Source: Clostridiales bacterium (GTDB lineage Bacteria; Bacillota; Clostridia; Oscillospirales; Oscillospiraceae). From it: a DNA stretch of 64,000 nucleotides. Below are positions 16,408 to 26,928 of this stretch, piece after piece. The position numbers were made by a program, and so were the translations under genes. Every line of letters begins with the position of its first letter. Position 1 is the stretch's first letter. The notes beneath the pieces were generated by a model that did no database searches, was not told the origin of the DNA, and saw only the letters and a list, made by a program, of their open reading frames with translations. The stretch covers positions 159,670 through 223,669 of the forward strand of contig JAHZGF010000017.1 of assembly GCA_019420945.1 (NCBI GenBank). Direction: 5' to 3'.

Positions 16408-18387
16408 TTATTCGTTTAAAAGGGCGATAAACTCTTCCTCGGTTAGGACGGGAACCCCCAGGGTCTGGGCCTTGGTGAGCTTGCTACCCGCCGCTTCCCC
16501 GGCCACAACATAGCTGGTCTTTTTGGAAACAGAACCTGAAGCCTTGCCCCCCTGGGCCTGAATGGCCTCCTCCGCCTCCTTGCGGCTGAAATGTTCCAGA
16601 GTGCCAGTGACCACAAAAGTTTTGCCTGCCAGCTTATCCCCTACCGGAGCCTCGGTGCTCTCAAAACTGACGCCAGCTTGGCGCAGGCTTTCGATCAGAT
16701 GCCGGGACTGGGGGTTCTGGAACCAGTTGACCAAGTAATCTGCGGTGATACCTCCCACGTCATTGACCTGAGTCAACTCCTCCTGAGTCGCTTCCATGAG
16801 CCGGTCCAGGCTGCCAAACTGCCGGGCCAACACCTGGGCAGCCTTCTGGCCCACCTGGCGAATGCCAAAGGCAAACAGCAGTCGGGCCATACCCTGGGAT
16901 TTCGAGCGCTCAATGGCCTCCACCAGGTTCTGGGCTGACTTTTTGCCCATTCGCTCCAGTCCCTCCACATCGGAGGGATTGAGTTGGTATAGGTCCGCAG
17001 GAGTCTTGACCAGACCTGCATTGACCAGAGCTTCCACCGCCGCAGGGCCCAGGCCCTCAATATCCATGGCATCCCGGGAAGCAAAGTGCGTCAGGTTTCT
17101 CAGCAGCTGGGCGGGACACTCGGCCCCGGTACAGCGGATGGCAACTCCGTCCGGGTCCCGACGCACCGGGGCACCGCAGACCGGACAGTGGTCCGGAATG
17201 TGATAGGGCACCGTATCGTCAGGGCGCTTCTCTTTTACCACAGAGACAATCTCCGGAATGATTTCGCCGGCCTTCTGAACGATGACAGTGTCCCCGATGC
17301 GAATATCTTTCTCAGAGATAAAATCCTGATTGTGAAGGGTGGCGTTGGTGACGGTGGTGCCCGCCAGCCGCACGGGGGACAAGCTGGCTTTTGGGGTCAG
17401 CACCCCAGTGCGGCCCACCTGGATAATAATATCCTGTACCACCGAGGGCTTCTGTTCCGGGGGATATTTATAGGCGGCTGCCCACCGGGGGAATTTGGCC
17501 GTGCTGCCAAACAGTGTGCGGGATGCCAGACCATCCAGCTTGACGCAGGCTCCGTCAATATCGAAGGCGAATCCATCCCGATTTTCACCCATTTGATGGA
17601 TATGCTCCAGAATTTCCTCACCGGTGCGGCACAGTTTCCGAGGGATTACCTTGAACCGCAGGGATTCCAACCAGTCCAGAGCAGCGCTGTCGGTTTCAAA
17701 GGGGTCTCTGCCCTCCATGAGCTGGATATTGAAGATTTCCACATCCAGCCGGCGCTTGGCGGCCACCTTGGGATCCTGTTGCCGCAGAGAACCCGCAGCC
17801 CCGTTCCGGGGATTGGCCAAAAGATTCTCTCCCTCCAGCTCCCGCTGGGCATTGATGGCATGGAACACTTTTTTGGGCATAAATACTTCGCCCCGGACGA
17901 TCAGTCGTTCCGGCGCCCCTTCCAGGGTCATGGGAATGGACTTGATGGTACGCAGGTTTTCCGTCACATCCTCCCCGGTCTGGCCATCCCCCCGGGTGGC
18001 GCCTCGGACAAAGACGCCGTTTTCATACTCCAGGGCGATAGACAGACCGTCCACCTTGGGTTCCACGATAAAGACCGGGTCGTCAGCACCAGCGGAGATC
18101 CGGGAGACAAACTCCATCATTTCCTCATCGGAGAAAACATCTTGGAGGGATTCCAGAGGAACAGGATGATGCACCGGTGCAAAGCTGGTCAAGGCCTGAC
18201 CGCCCACCCGCTGTGTAGGAGAGTCAGGGGTAATGGTTTCCGGGTGTTTGGCCTCCAGCTGCTCCAGCTCCCGCAGGGCCATATCGTAGTCGTAGTCCGG
18301 CACGGTGGGGTTATCCAGCACATAGTACTGGTAGCTCCACTCATTCAGCTGCTGACGCAGCTCCGCGATTCGCTGCAGGTCTTCCAT
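16408..18387 (-). CDS. ligA: NAD-dependent DNA ligase LigA
   Basis: 659-residue replicative ligase that seals nicks using NAD+. Domain Ia and the nucleotidyltransferase domain carry the adenylated lysine K111 in EPKVDGLSI. An OB domain follows, then a four-cysteine zinc finger (CPVCGAPVRR...CTGAECPAQ, about residues 396-420), helix-hairpin-helix repeats (about 430-570) and a C-terminal BRCT domain ending near the stop. Length is normal for the family. It lies 9 bp after yunB at the 3' end of the murD operon, so ligase expression is tied to cell-wall and sporulation neighbours. Confidence 0.97.
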   Translation of the reverse strand: MEDLQRIAELRQQLNEWSYQYYVLDNPTVPDYDYDMALRELEQLEAKHPETITPDSPTQRVGGQALTSFAPVHHPVPLESLQDVFSDEEMMEFVSRISAGADDPVFIVEPKVDGLSIALEYENGVFVRGATRGDGQTGEDVTENLRTIKSIPMTLEGAPERLIVRGEVFMPKKVFHAINAQRELEGENLLANPRNGAAGSLRQQDPKVAAKRRLDVEIFNIQLMEGRDPFETDSAALDWLESLRFKVIPRKLCRTGEEILEHIHQMGENRDGFAFDIDGACVKLDGLASRTLFGSTAKFPRWAAAYKYPPEQKPSVVQDIIIQVGRTGVLTPKASLSPVRLAGTTVTNATLHNQDFISEKDIRIGDTVIVQKAGEIIPEIVSVVKEKRPDDTVPYHIPDHCPVCGAPVRRDPDGVAIRCTGAECPAQLLRNLTHFASRDAMDIEGLGPAAVEALVNAGLVKTPADLYQLNPSDVEGLERMGKKSAQNLVEAIERSKSQGMARLLFAFGIRQVGQKAAQVLARQFGSLDRLMEATQEELTQVNDVGGITADYLVNWFQNPQSRHLIESLRQAGVSFESTEAPVGDKLAGKTFVVTGTLEHFSRKEAEEAIQAQGGKASGSVSKKTSYVVAGEAAGSKLTKAQTLGVPVLTEEEFIALLNE

Positions 18388-18396
18388 TATGGTACC

Positions 18397-19107
18397 TCAT
18401 TCCTCATTTGTTCCAAAGTGATAGTATGCGTCATAGGCGTCCTTCACCGAATCAAACTGACCAAAGCTGCTGTAACTGTCGGGTACCTGGCCCATCAGGA
18501 CAGTCTCCGCCAGGACTACCTTGGTCTCGTCGGTATAGGTATACACGCCCCCGGGCAGTAGCAGGCTGAGCTCCGCCGTCACGGTGAGTACAACCCGGTG
18601 CAGGGTCTGATTGATCCCCTGATCAAAAAACTCGTTGTCAAATTGAGCGGAGATATTGCCCACCGTCAGTACTTCTACTGTGAGTTCAGGCCCCAGTCCG
18701 CTGAACAACAGTCCGGGCAGCAGGCTGCCCAGAGGCACATAGATCTTCTCTGATACCAGACTGTTGTCAAACTCCTGGGCCACATTGGTAGTGATGGTGT
18801 TTTGCAGCAGTACCAGCCGGGCCATATCCGTCTGAAGGGCGGCAAAATTGCCCTGGGCATCATACTGGACAGTGCAGATCGTGTCATAAGTGATGCCCTC
18901 CTCTGCCAACACCGTGTTAACCACCTCGCAGATCTGGCCTGAAATCTGGTTGGAGAGATGATCCGATACAACGGTGATGGCAGTCGGGCGAAAAAAGGTA
19001 TTAAAGAGATGAATGATCAGACTGCCCAGCACAATTCCAATGATAATGCTGCACAAAATCTGACGTCTCACAGATCCCCGCCGTCGGGGCCGACGCCGCA
19101 TTCTCAT
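18397..19107 (-). CDS. yunB: Sporulation protein YunB
   Basis: 236-residue protein of the YunB family, made in the mother cell during sporulation in Bacillus. A very basic N-terminus (MRMRRRPRRRG) precedes one transmembrane helix (about residues 17-37). The external domain includes VYVPLGSLLPGLLFSGLG-like sequence (here IYVPLGS near 125) and a C-terminal VPDSY segment, all typical. I start at the ATG at 19107 with GGGGGAG upstream; an ATG seven codons earlier is possible. Its presence supports a spore-forming host. Confidence 0.88.
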   Translation of the reverse strand: MRMRRRPRRRGSVRRQILCSIIIGIVLGSLIIHLFNTFFRPTAITVVSDHLSNQISGQICEVVNTVLAEEGITYDTICTVQYDAQGNFAALQTDMARLVLLQNTITTNVAQEFDNSLVSEKIYVPLGSLLPGLLFSGLGPELTVEVLTVGNISAQFDNEFFDQGINQTLHRVVLTVTAELSLLLPGGVYTYTDETKVVLAETVLMGQVPDSYSSFGQFDSVKDAYDAYYHFGTNEE

Positions 19108-19158
19108 AGAAACCACTCCCCCATCCATTGTATGTGGGAATGGCCCGTCCGGTGCAGA

Positions 19159-20406
19159 TCAGTCCTTCAGCAGTTCCTGGGCCGCCAGCAGGATGCCGGT
19201 TTTGCCGGACTCATAGGTGAGTCCACCCTGAAGATAGACGGTGTAAGGGGGACGCATGGGGGCGTCGGCGGACAGTTCGATGGAGGCACCTTGAATAAAG
19301 GCGCCTGCCGCCATGATAACCTGATCGTCATAGCCGGGCATGTCCCAGGGTTCGGGAGTCACATAGGAATCCACAGGAGATCCGCTCTGGATGCCCCGGC
19401 AGAACTTACATACCGCCTCAGGCGTATTCAGGGAAATCATCTGGATAATGTCGTGGCGCACGTCGGTGCTCTTGGGCTCGGTATCATAGCCCATAAGCTC
19501 CATAAGCTTGGCCGCAAACACAGCGGTCTTCACTGCCTGGGCCACAGTATGGGGGGCCAGAAAGAGTCCCTGGTACAGCGCCCGGTTGTTGCCCAGGCTG
19601 CAGCCGCACTCCCCACCAATGCCGGGGGTAGTGAGCCGCTGGGCAGCCCCCTGGACCAGGTCAGACCGGCCGGCGATGTAGCCGCCGGTGGGAGCCAGGC
19701 CTCCGCCAGGATTCTTGATGAGAGAGCCCACCACCAGGTCGGCCCCCACCTGAGTGGGTTCCAGAGTCTCCACAAACTCCCCATAGCAGTTGTCCACCAG
19801 CACGGCGGCGTTGGGGTTGTTGTCCTTGATGATTTTAGCCAACTCCCCGATTTCCTCCACCGACAGGGTGGAACGGGTGGAATAGCCCTTGGAGCGCTGG
19901 ATTACCACCGCTTTTACAGTGGGGTCCTTGACGGCCTCCGCAATTCCCTCTTTGTCCGGGGCATTGTCCTTCAGGGGGACTTCCTTATATTTGATGCCGT
20001 AATCCAGCAGCGTGCCCCGGGCATTGCCGGTGGTGCCTATGACGCTCTGGAGGGTGTCATAGGGGGCACCCACAGCGTAAACCAGGGTATCGCCAGGCAT
20101 CACCGCCCCGAAGAGGGCGCAGGTGATGGCATGGGTGCCGTTGACAAACTGGATGCGCACCAGGGCATCTTCGGTGCCGAAAATCTCGGCGTAGATCTTG
20201 TCCAGCTGGTCCCGGCCCAGATCGTCATAACCGTAGCCGGTGGTGCCGGCAAAATAGCTCTCAGCCACCCGGTGGTTCTGGAAGGCGGAAAGCACCTTCC
20301 GGGTGTTCTCTTCGGCGATGGCATCAATCCGGGCAAACTGCTCTGTCAAAGAGGCCTGGGCCTGAGCAGCCAGGGCCAGGACCTGTTCCGAAAACTGTAA
20401 ACTCAT
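19159..20406 (-). CDS. ynbB: Methionine gamma-lyase family PLP enzyme (YnbB-like)
   Basis: 415-residue PLP-dependent enzyme of the PF06838 group, historically called aluminium resistance protein. It is widespread in Firmicutes; the true reaction is not settled. The PLP lysine is in QRSKGYSTR (about residues 162-170), preceded by VDNCYGEF, which positions the cofactor aspartate, and followed by LIKNPGGGLAPTGGYIAG. Start ATG overlaps the upstream M42 peptidase stop by 4 bp. Being in an operon with three aminopeptidases suggests a link to amino-acid or peptide turnover. Confidence 0.88.
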   Translation of the reverse strand: MSLQFSEQVLALAAQAQASLTEQFARIDAIAEENTRKVLSAFQNHRVAESYFAGTTGYGYDDLGRDQLDKIYAEIFGTEDALVRIQFVNGTHAITCALFGAVMPGDTLVYAVGAPYDTLQSVIGTTGNARGTLLDYGIKYKEVPLKDNAPDKEGIAEAVKDPTVKAVVIQRSKGYSTRSTLSVEEIGELAKIIKDNNPNAAVLVDNCYGEFVETLEPTQVGADLVVGSLIKNPGGGLAPTGGYIAGRSDLVQGAAQRLTTPGIGGECGCSLGNNRALYQGLFLAPHTVAQAVKTAVFAAKLMELMGYDTEPKSTDVRHDIIQMISLNTPEAVCKFCRGIQSGSPVDSYVTPEPWDMPGYDDQVIMAAGAFIQGASIELSADAPMRPPYTVYLQGGLTYESGKTGILLAAQELLKD

Positions 20407-21404
20407 TTTATTGCAAACTCACTTTCTGCCAGCGCTGCCACCAGCCGGGCGCCAGCTTCAATATCCCCAAGATCGCAAACTTCCACCGGGGAATGGGTAT
20501 AACGGCAGGGAATGCAGATGCCGCCGGCGTAAACACCGGAACGGCTGGGTAGGATGGCCCCAGCATCGGTGCCGCCGGAGCGCATGATGTCCTGCTGAAC
20601 TGCAATGCCCTTATCCTGGGCCACTCGATTCATCCAAGCCACCACTTGGGGCTGGCAGATCACCGAGCTGTCCATCACCTTGACCCCGGGGCCCTTGCCC
20701 AGCACGGAAGAGCAGTTGTGTTGGGCGCCCAGCAGGTCATCAGACATGGTTACATCCACCGCAATGCCAACATCCGGGTCCACCCCATAAGTGGCAGGTT
20801 TGGCACCCCGGAGTCCCACTTCCTCCTGGGTGGAGAAAACAAACCAGAGGTCGTTGGCAGGATTCTGGATCTGAGCCAGGCCGGCAATCAGGGCAGCGCA
20901 GCCAGAGCGGTTGTCCAGATACTTGGAAAATACTTTGCCGTTCTGGATGTAAGTGGGTGCGTCATAGACACAGGCATCTCCCAGCTTCACCAGAGACAGA
21001 GCCTCCTCCCGGCTGCCGGCGCCAATGTCGATGCACAGGTCATCCACTTTGACCTCCTTTTCCTCCTTGTCCTCGGGCAGGGAGATGGTACCCCGGAGGC
21101 CGTTCTGGAACACCACGCTCTGACGGCGGATGTCCAGGGCAGGCAGCCAGCCCAGGCTGCCAAAACGCAGGAAGCCTTCCTTCTCCACGTGGGTGACGAT
21201 CATGCCGATGCTGTCCATGTGGGCAGAAAACATCAGTTTCTTGCCGGGGCCCTTTTTGTGGGCGATCAGATTTCCCAGGGTGTCGGTGGTGCACTCATCC
21301 ACATAGGGGGTAATGAGCTCCTCAATTACGCTCCGAACCTCCCCCTCGCAGCCGGAGGGACCGAAAGCGGAGGTCAGTTTTTTCAATAATTCTTTCATTT
21401 CCAT
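20403..21404 (-). CDS. M42 family glutamyl-type aminopeptidase, copy 3
   Basis: 333-residue cytoplasmic dinuclear zinc aminopeptidase (PF05343), related to PepA/FrvX/DAP. Metal and catalytic blocks are intact: SAHMDSIGMIV, YLDNRSGCAALI, TQEEVGLRG, AVDVTMSDD and the late RYTHSPVEV histidine. These enzymes form dodecameric shells that trim N-terminal residues from short peptides. It is the third of three consecutive M42 genes, 6 bp after copy 2. Its divergence in the DNR and D-V-T blocks suggests a different residue preference from its neighbours. Confidence 0.92.
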   Translation of the reverse strand: MEMKELLKKLTSAFGPSGCEGEVRSVIEELITPYVDECTTDTLGNLIAHKKGPGKKLMFSAHMDSIGMIVTHVEKEGFLRFGSLGWLPALDIRRQSVVFQNGLRGTISLPEDKEEKEVKVDDLCIDIGAGSREEALSLVKLGDACVYDAPTYIQNGKVFSKYLDNRSGCAALIAGLAQIQNPANDLWFVFSTQEEVGLRGAKPATYGVDPDVGIAVDVTMSDDLLGAQHNCSSVLGKGPGVKVMDSSVICQPQVVAWMNRVAQDKGIAVQQDIMRSGGTDAGAILPSRSGVYAGGICIPCRYTHSPVEVCDLGDIEAGARLVAALAESEFAIK

Positions 21405-21410
21405 AGTCGT

Positions 21411-22436
21411 TTAATTCTCCTCTGCCACCGCCTGGATGAACAGGCGGGCAAGCTTCAGCATCTCTTCACAGTCGGCCAGGGAGGCCACGCTGGAGGGAGT
21501 ATGGATATTCCGTACAGCGGCAGCCACGCCAGCCACCCGGGCACCGGTGCGGCTGCGCTGGATGGTACGGCCATCGGTGCCGCCGGCCACCCGGTGTTTG
21601 GTCTGCCAGGGAATCTGGTGTTTTTCCGCCAGATCCCGCAGCAACTCAAAGAGCCCCCGGTCATAGATGGTACCCCCATCCATAAAGGGGATCACCGGGC
21701 CCTGGCCCGGGGCACAGACCGTCATATGCTCCGGCGTGCCGGGAATGTCAGAGGCGGTGGTTCCCTCCACCACCAAGGCGATTTCAGGTTTCACCGAGAA
21801 GGCATAGCCAAAGGCGCCCCGGGTACCCACCTCTTCCTGGGCGGAAAAGACAAAGGTACAGTCCATGGGCAGCTCCTCTTTCAGCAGCGTCAGCAGCACG
21901 GCGCAGCCCACCCGGTCGTCAATGGCCTTGGCCTTGAGCATACCGTTGCCAAACTCCATCCATTCCGGGTCAAAGGTGGCCACGTCACCCAGGGAGACCA
22001 GCTGTTCCGCCTCTTCCCGATTCTCGGCGCCAATGTCCAGATACAGCTGGTCCAGTTTCGGCACACTCTTGCGGTCCTCTTTGGTGGTCAGATGAATAGG
22101 CTTGCTGCCCACCACGGCGGGAATCCGTTTCTCCCCCACAAAGACCCGCTTACCCAGCAGTACCCGGCGGTCAATGCCGCCCACGGAGGAAAAACGCAGA
22201 GTGCCGTCATCCTCAATTTTCTTCACCATCAGCCCCACTTCGTCCATGTGGGCGGAGAGAAGCAGTTTGTTTCCGGTGGGCTTTTTGCCCTTTTTGAATA
22301 CGATTAGATTGCCGATGGCATCGGTGCGGATGCTGTCAGCGTAGGGCTGGGCCTGGTCACGGATGAAGTTCCGGACCTCATCCTCCCAGCTGGAAACGCC
22401 GCTGAGGGCGCAGAGCTGCTTTAACAGGTTCAGCAT
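21411..22436 (-). CDS. M42 family aminopeptidase, copy 2
   Basis: 341-residue M42 metallopeptidase with SAHMDEVGLMV, AIDDRVGCAVLL, AQEEVGTRGA, LVVEGTTASD and RNIHTPSSV. The fourth ligand position is glutamate (VVEGTT) where copies 1 and 3 have VDV, a substitution also common in the family. The ATG overlaps the stop of copy 1 by 7 bp with GAGGGAG upstream. Together with its neighbours it forms a three-gene peptidase set between murD and ynbB, probably serving peptide or peptidoglycan-peptide breakdown; specificity is unproven. Confidence 0.92.
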   Translation of the reverse strand: MLNLLKQLCALSGVSSWEDEVRNFIRDQAQPYADSIRTDAIGNLIVFKKGKKPTGNKLLLSAHMDEVGLMVKKIEDDGTLRFSSVGGIDRRVLLGKRVFVGEKRIPAVVGSKPIHLTTKEDRKSVPKLDQLYLDIGAENREEAEQLVSLGDVATFDPEWMEFGNGMLKAKAIDDRVGCAVLLTLLKEELPMDCTFVFSAQEEVGTRGAFGYAFSVKPEIALVVEGTTASDIPGTPEHMTVCAPGQGPVIPFMDGGTIYDRGLFELLRDLAEKHQIPWQTKHRVAGGTDGRTIQRSRTGARVAGVAAAVRNIHTPSSVASLADCEEMLKLARLFIQAVAEEN

Positions 22437-23467
22437 ACGTCTCCCTCCTCTCCCAGGGTGCGCACCACCGCTGCCAGCAGCTGGGCGGTTTGCTCAACGT
22501 CCCGGAGGTCAATGACTTCCATGGGGGTATGCATATACCGCAGAGGGATGGACAGCACTTGAGTTGCCACACCCTCCCGGGCGATCTGTATATCCCAGCC
22601 GTTGGTGCCGGAATTGCCGCTCATGATCTCCAGCCGTTCCTCCATACCCAGAGATTTGGCCTGGTCTTGAAAGCGACGGGTCAGCCACCGGGCCATATTG
22701 GGACCCACGCCGATAACCGGGCCGCCCCCCAGCGTAAAGCCCTTATCCTTGGACACATCGGGCTGGGTGGCAAAGGTGACGTCCACCGCCACGGCATAGT
22801 CCGGGTGGACATGGTAGGCCGCAGCAGCAGCGCCCTCTCCCCCGGTCTCCTCCATGTTGCTGCCCAGTACGCAGACGTCCACATTTAATTGATCGTCCTG
22901 GAGCAGCTCCAGAGTGCGCAGCAGGGTGCAGAAGCCCGCCCGGTCATCCAGGGCTTTGGAAGCCACCCGCTCCCCTTGGAGATGGGTGTACTCCTGACGG
23001 TAGACGGCGGTGGTGCCCACGGGGTACCGCCGCTGAGCCTCCTCCTGGCTAAGGCCCACGTCAATCCGCAGATTGTCCAGAGAAATAGCCTTATCTGCCT
23101 CACCGGCGGAGAGCACATGGGGCGGTTTGGCCGCCACCACACCAAAGCCCTCGGGCTCGGTCATCAGAGTGATCTCCCGGCCCGGCAACATTCTGGGGTC
23201 CACGCCCCCGATGGTAGAAAAGCGCAGAAAGCCTTCCTCATGGCCGGTGACCACAAAGCCGATCTCATCCAGATGGGCGTCCAGCAGCACAACCTTGGCT
23301 CCTTTTTTGCCGCAGCGGCGCATGCCAAACAAGTTATTCAATTTATCCCGGGACACCTCATCCACCAGGGGACGCAAAAGCTCTGCCGCAGTGTCCACCA
23401 CGGCCCCCACCCGGCCCGAGGGGCCGGAGATGGCGCAGAGGCGGCACAAAGATGTATCAAGTTCCAA
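22430..23467 (-). CDS. M42 family aminopeptidase, copy 1
   Basis: 345-residue M42 peptidase, the most divergent of the three. Ligand blocks are LDAHLDEIGFVV, ALDDRAGFCTLL, SNMEETGGEG, AVDVTFA and RYMHTPMEV, so all catalytic positions appear present. Where relatives have GGTDAG it reads NSGTNGWD. I favour a TTG start at 23467, with GGGAGG eight bases upstream; a GTG at 23485 overlaps the murD stop (GTGA) but has no ribosome binding site. Either start couples it tightly to murD. Confidence 0.9.
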   Translation of the reverse strand: MELDTSLCRLCAISGPSGRVGAVVDTAAELLRPLVDEVSRDKLNNLFGMRRCGKKGAKVVLLDAHLDEIGFVVTGHEEGFLRFSTIGGVDPRMLPGREITLMTEPEGFGVVAAKPPHVLSAGEADKAISLDNLRIDVGLSQEEAQRRYPVGTTAVYRQEYTHLQGERVASKALDDRAGFCTLLRTLELLQDDQLNVDVCVLGSNMEETGGEGAAAAAYHVHPDYAVAVDVTFATQPDVSKDKGFTLGGGPVIGVGPNMARWLTRRFQDQAKSLGMEERLEIMSGNSGTNGWDIQIAREGVATQVLSIPLRYMHTPMEVIDLRDVEQTAQLLAAVVRTLGEEGDVC

Positions 23468-23481
23468 AGAGTATTCCTCCC

Positions 23482-24864
23482 TCACTGGAGCGCATGGACG
23501 ATGCGCTTGAAGGTATCGCCCCGCTCCATGAAGTTTTTGAATTTGTCAAAGGAGGCGCTGGCCGGAGACAGGATCACCACATCCCCTTCTTTGGCCAGAG
23601 TCTGAGCCTGTTTGACGGCCTCCTCAAAGTCGTCTACGTCGTAGATGGGCAGCTCCGCCGGGTTATAGCCCGGGGCCTGTTCCGCCGCAGCCCGAATTTT
23701 GGGACCGGTGGCACCAGTGAGCACCAGAGCTTTGACGTGCTCCACCAGGTCAGGCCCCAGTACATCATAGGGGATATGCTTATCGTAGCCGCCGGCAATC
23801 AGAATCACCTTCTGCTTGAAAGCCCGGAGGCCGGCGATGGTACGAGAGGGGCTGGAGCCGATGGAGTCGTTGTAATACTTGACACCATGGAGCACCCGCA
23901 CCAGCTCGATTCGGTGCTCTACGCCGCCAAATGTTTTGGCAAAGTCCCGGATGATCTCATCGCTGACCAAACCTTCCACCGCGGCGATGGCAGCCATATA
24001 GTTCTCAATATTGTGCACTCCGGGCAGCAGAATATCCTCCACCGGCAGCACCGGACGGCTCATCCCGTCCCGCTTGACGCAAATGACACCATTCTCCAGC
24101 ACCACCCCGGACTCCATGGGGTTCTGGCGGGAGAAGAGCACAACATCTCCCTTGGCCTCAGCAGCAAAAGAACGGGTCAACTCATTATCCCGGTTCAGCA
24201 CCACCTTATCGCCAGGTTTCTGGTGCAGGAAGATGTTCTTCTTGGAGGCCACATACTCCTCCATGCCCTTATGGATGTCCAGATGGTTGGGGGCCACATT
24301 GGTGACCACGGCGATCTCCGGACTGGTCTCCATCCGCATCAGCTGGAAGGAGGACAGTTCCAGCACGGCAATGTCCTCCGGCTTCATCTCAAAGGTCTCC
24401 GCCAGCAGCGGGTGACCAATATTGCCACCCAAATGGACCTTATAGCCAGCCCGCTCCAACAGCTTGGCGATGATGGTGGTAGTGGTGGTCTTGCCATCGC
24501 TGCCGGTCACTGCGATCTTCTTGCAGGGGCAGACGTCAAAGAACACCTCCATCTCCGAGGTGACTTTGGCTCCCTTGGCCACTGCCGCCTCAAAGGCAGG
24601 CACATCGGGGCGGATGCCGGGAGAGCGGAAAATCAGGTCTGCGTCCAGATTCTCCATGTAATCAGGCCCCAGGTGGAGCACTGTGCCCAACTCTTCCAGC
24701 TCCCGGGCGGTGTCGCCCAGCCCCTCCCGGGTGTTCTTGTCACAGGCGGTGACGGCAATGCCGTGGGCCCGCAGCATCTTGATCAGCGGAATGTTGCTGA
24801 CGCCGATGCCGAACACCGCCACCTTTTTATCGTGGATCGAATCCAAATAAGATTGAATGGTCAT
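23482..24864 (-). CDS. murD: UDP-N-acetylmuramoyl-L-alanine--D-glutamate ligase MurD
   Basis: 460-residue cytoplasmic ATP-dependent ligase adding D-glutamate to the peptidoglycan precursor. The Rossmann N-domain starts KKVAVFGIGVSN, the ATP loop GSDGKTTTT lies at 121-129, NVAPNHLDIH and the central ENYMAAIAA follow, and the C-domain has YYNDSIGSSPSRT and IAGGYDKH. Length is normal. It is the first gene of the operon, read from a consensus-like promoter at 24907-24935. It stands apart from other mur genes, a dispersed arrangement. Confidence 0.97.
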   Translation of the reverse strand: MTIQSYLDSIHDKKVAVFGIGVSNIPLIKMLRAHGIAVTACDKNTREGLGDTARELEELGTVLHLGPDYMENLDADLIFRSPGIRPDVPAFEAAVAKGAKVTSEMEVFFDVCPCKKIAVTGSDGKTTTTTIIAKLLERAGYKVHLGGNIGHPLLAETFEMKPEDIAVLELSSFQLMRMETSPEIAVVTNVAPNHLDIHKGMEEYVASKKNIFLHQKPGDKVVLNRDNELTRSFAAEAKGDVVLFSRQNPMESGVVLENGVICVKRDGMSRPVLPVEDILLPGVHNIENYMAAIAAVEGLVSDEIIRDFAKTFGGVEHRIELVRVLHGVKYYNDSIGSSPSRTIAGLRAFKQKVILIAGGYDKHIPYDVLGPDLVEHVKALVLTGATGPKIRAAAEQAPGYNPAELPIYDVDDFEEAVKQAQTLAKEGDVVILSPASASFDKFKNFMERGDTFKRIVHALQ

Positions 24865-24906
24865 AGATACTTTCCTCCTGTCCGTCGCTTGTGCACAGAC
24901 AAAGCA

Positions 24907-24935
24907 ATTATATACACCTTTCCAAGAAATTTCAA
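24907..24935 (-). promoter_or_regulatory. Sigma-A-type promoter for the murD-M42-ynbB-yunB-ligA operon
   Basis: On the minus strand TTGAAA (24935-24930), 17-bp spacer, TATAAT (24912-24907), about 40 bases upstream of murD. Confidence 0.85.
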
Positions 24936-25019
24936 TCCATTTAACCCGGAAGGCAGCGGTGTTTCAGGGAAATCCACTTTAAATGTCCCGCCTCCACTCC
25001 CCCAACCGGTCAGGTAGAT

Positions 25020-25048
25020 TTGACAACGAGACCAAGTTTGGGTAAAAT
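25020..25048 (+). promoter_or_regulatory. Promoter of the RNase P RNA gene
   Basis: Perfect TTGACA (25020-25025), 17-bp spacer, TAAAAT (25043-25048). The expected start at about 25055 coincides with the first base pairs of the RNA's P1 helix. Confidence 0.9.
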
Positions 25049-25052
25049 AATC

Positions 25053-25461
25053 GGGCAAGCAGGCTGGACAGCCGCGCGCGAAGGCCCAACGGCCCAGCGT
25101 GAGGAAAGTCCGGGCTCCATAGGGCAAGGATAACGGGTAACACCCGCCGAAGGCGACTTCAGGACAAGTGCAACAGAAATATACCGCCGGCTGTTGGCCA
25201 TCGCTATGTCAATTTTTTTGATGCCATTGCGCATCGCTGGTAGCGCATCTGGTCCGGTCCGGTAAGGGTGGAAAGGCGAGGTAAGAGCTCACCGGCTGAC
25301 TGGGAACAGCTCAGCCCTGTAAACTCTATCCGGGAGCAATACCGTGGAGGAAACGCATGGCCGGCCCGGCCGTTTCCGAGGAGGTAGCTAGAGCCTGGCG
25401 GCAACGTCAGGTCGAGATAGATGGCTGTCAAAACAGAACCCGGCTTATAGGCCTACTTGCA
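25053..25461 (+). ncRNA. rnpB: RNase P RNA, bacterial class A
   Basis: Catalytic RNA that matures tRNA 5' ends with the RnpA protein. The conserved core is clear: GAGGAAAGTCCGGGCTCC near 25099, AGGGCAAGGATAACGGGTAA shortly after, ACAGAAATATACCGCC near 25171, GGTAAGGGTGGAAAGG near 25261 and the 3' block CAGAACCCGGCTTATAGGCC. The ends GCAAGCAGGC and GCCTACTTGC pair to form P1, which fixes the boundaries. It is bracketed by its own promoter and a strong terminator, convergent with the thiolase gene. Confidence 0.96.
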
Positions 25462-25470
25462 CCAGACGAT

Positions 25471-25512
25471 AAGGGTGGGCGTTTTCGCACTAGTGAAAAC
25501 GCCCACCCTTTT
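25471..25512 (+). terminator. Terminator of rnpB
   Basis: Perfect 16-bp stem AAGGGTGGGCGTTTTC / GAAAACGCCCACCCTT around an 8-base loop, followed by a T run. Confidence 0.92.
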
Positions 25513-25526
25513 GTGATCGCAAAGAA

Positions 25527-25556
25527 CAAGGCCGGAGCAAGATTGCTCCGGCCTTG
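25527..25556 (-). terminator. Hairpin downstream of the thiolase gene
   Basis: 14-base complementary arms CAAGGCCGGAGCAA / TTGCTCCGGCCTTG with only 2 bases between, so the top pairs must open to form the loop. A short TTCTTT follows on the minus strand. It lies 44 bp past the thiolase stop. Confidence 0.75.
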
Positions 25557-25599
25557 CGGGTTCTCATTCGGATGTAGACAGAGGGTTGATCCGTCTGAA

Positions 25600-26826
<1,227 letters not shown>

Positions 26827-26899
26827 TTGTTTTACCTCCAAATTGATTTAATTTTAGTGGTAGGCATAGATTTGAAATTGGTTTTACCAAAGTGATTCT

Positions 26900-26928
26900 A
26901 TTATAGCGCACATTTTTCCAAATTGCAC
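26900..26928 (-). promoter_or_regulatory. Promoter of the thiolase gene
   Basis: Minus-strand GTGCAA (26928-26923), 17-bp spacer, TATAAT (26905-26900). The -35 is weak, so an activator may help. Confidence 0.7.

Noticed and set aside
17086..18561. 491-codon plus-strand open frame opposite ligA
   Set aside because: Antisense shadow of a GC-rich conserved gene, crosses the ligA/yunB boundary and has no recognisable domain.
18958..20400. 480-codon plus-strand open frame opposite ynbB
   Set aside because: Mirror of a clear PLP enzyme gene; no ribosome binding site or motif.
23452..25017. 521-codon plus-strand open frame opposite murD
   Set aside because: Antisense of murD, runs over the murD promoter and has no family features.
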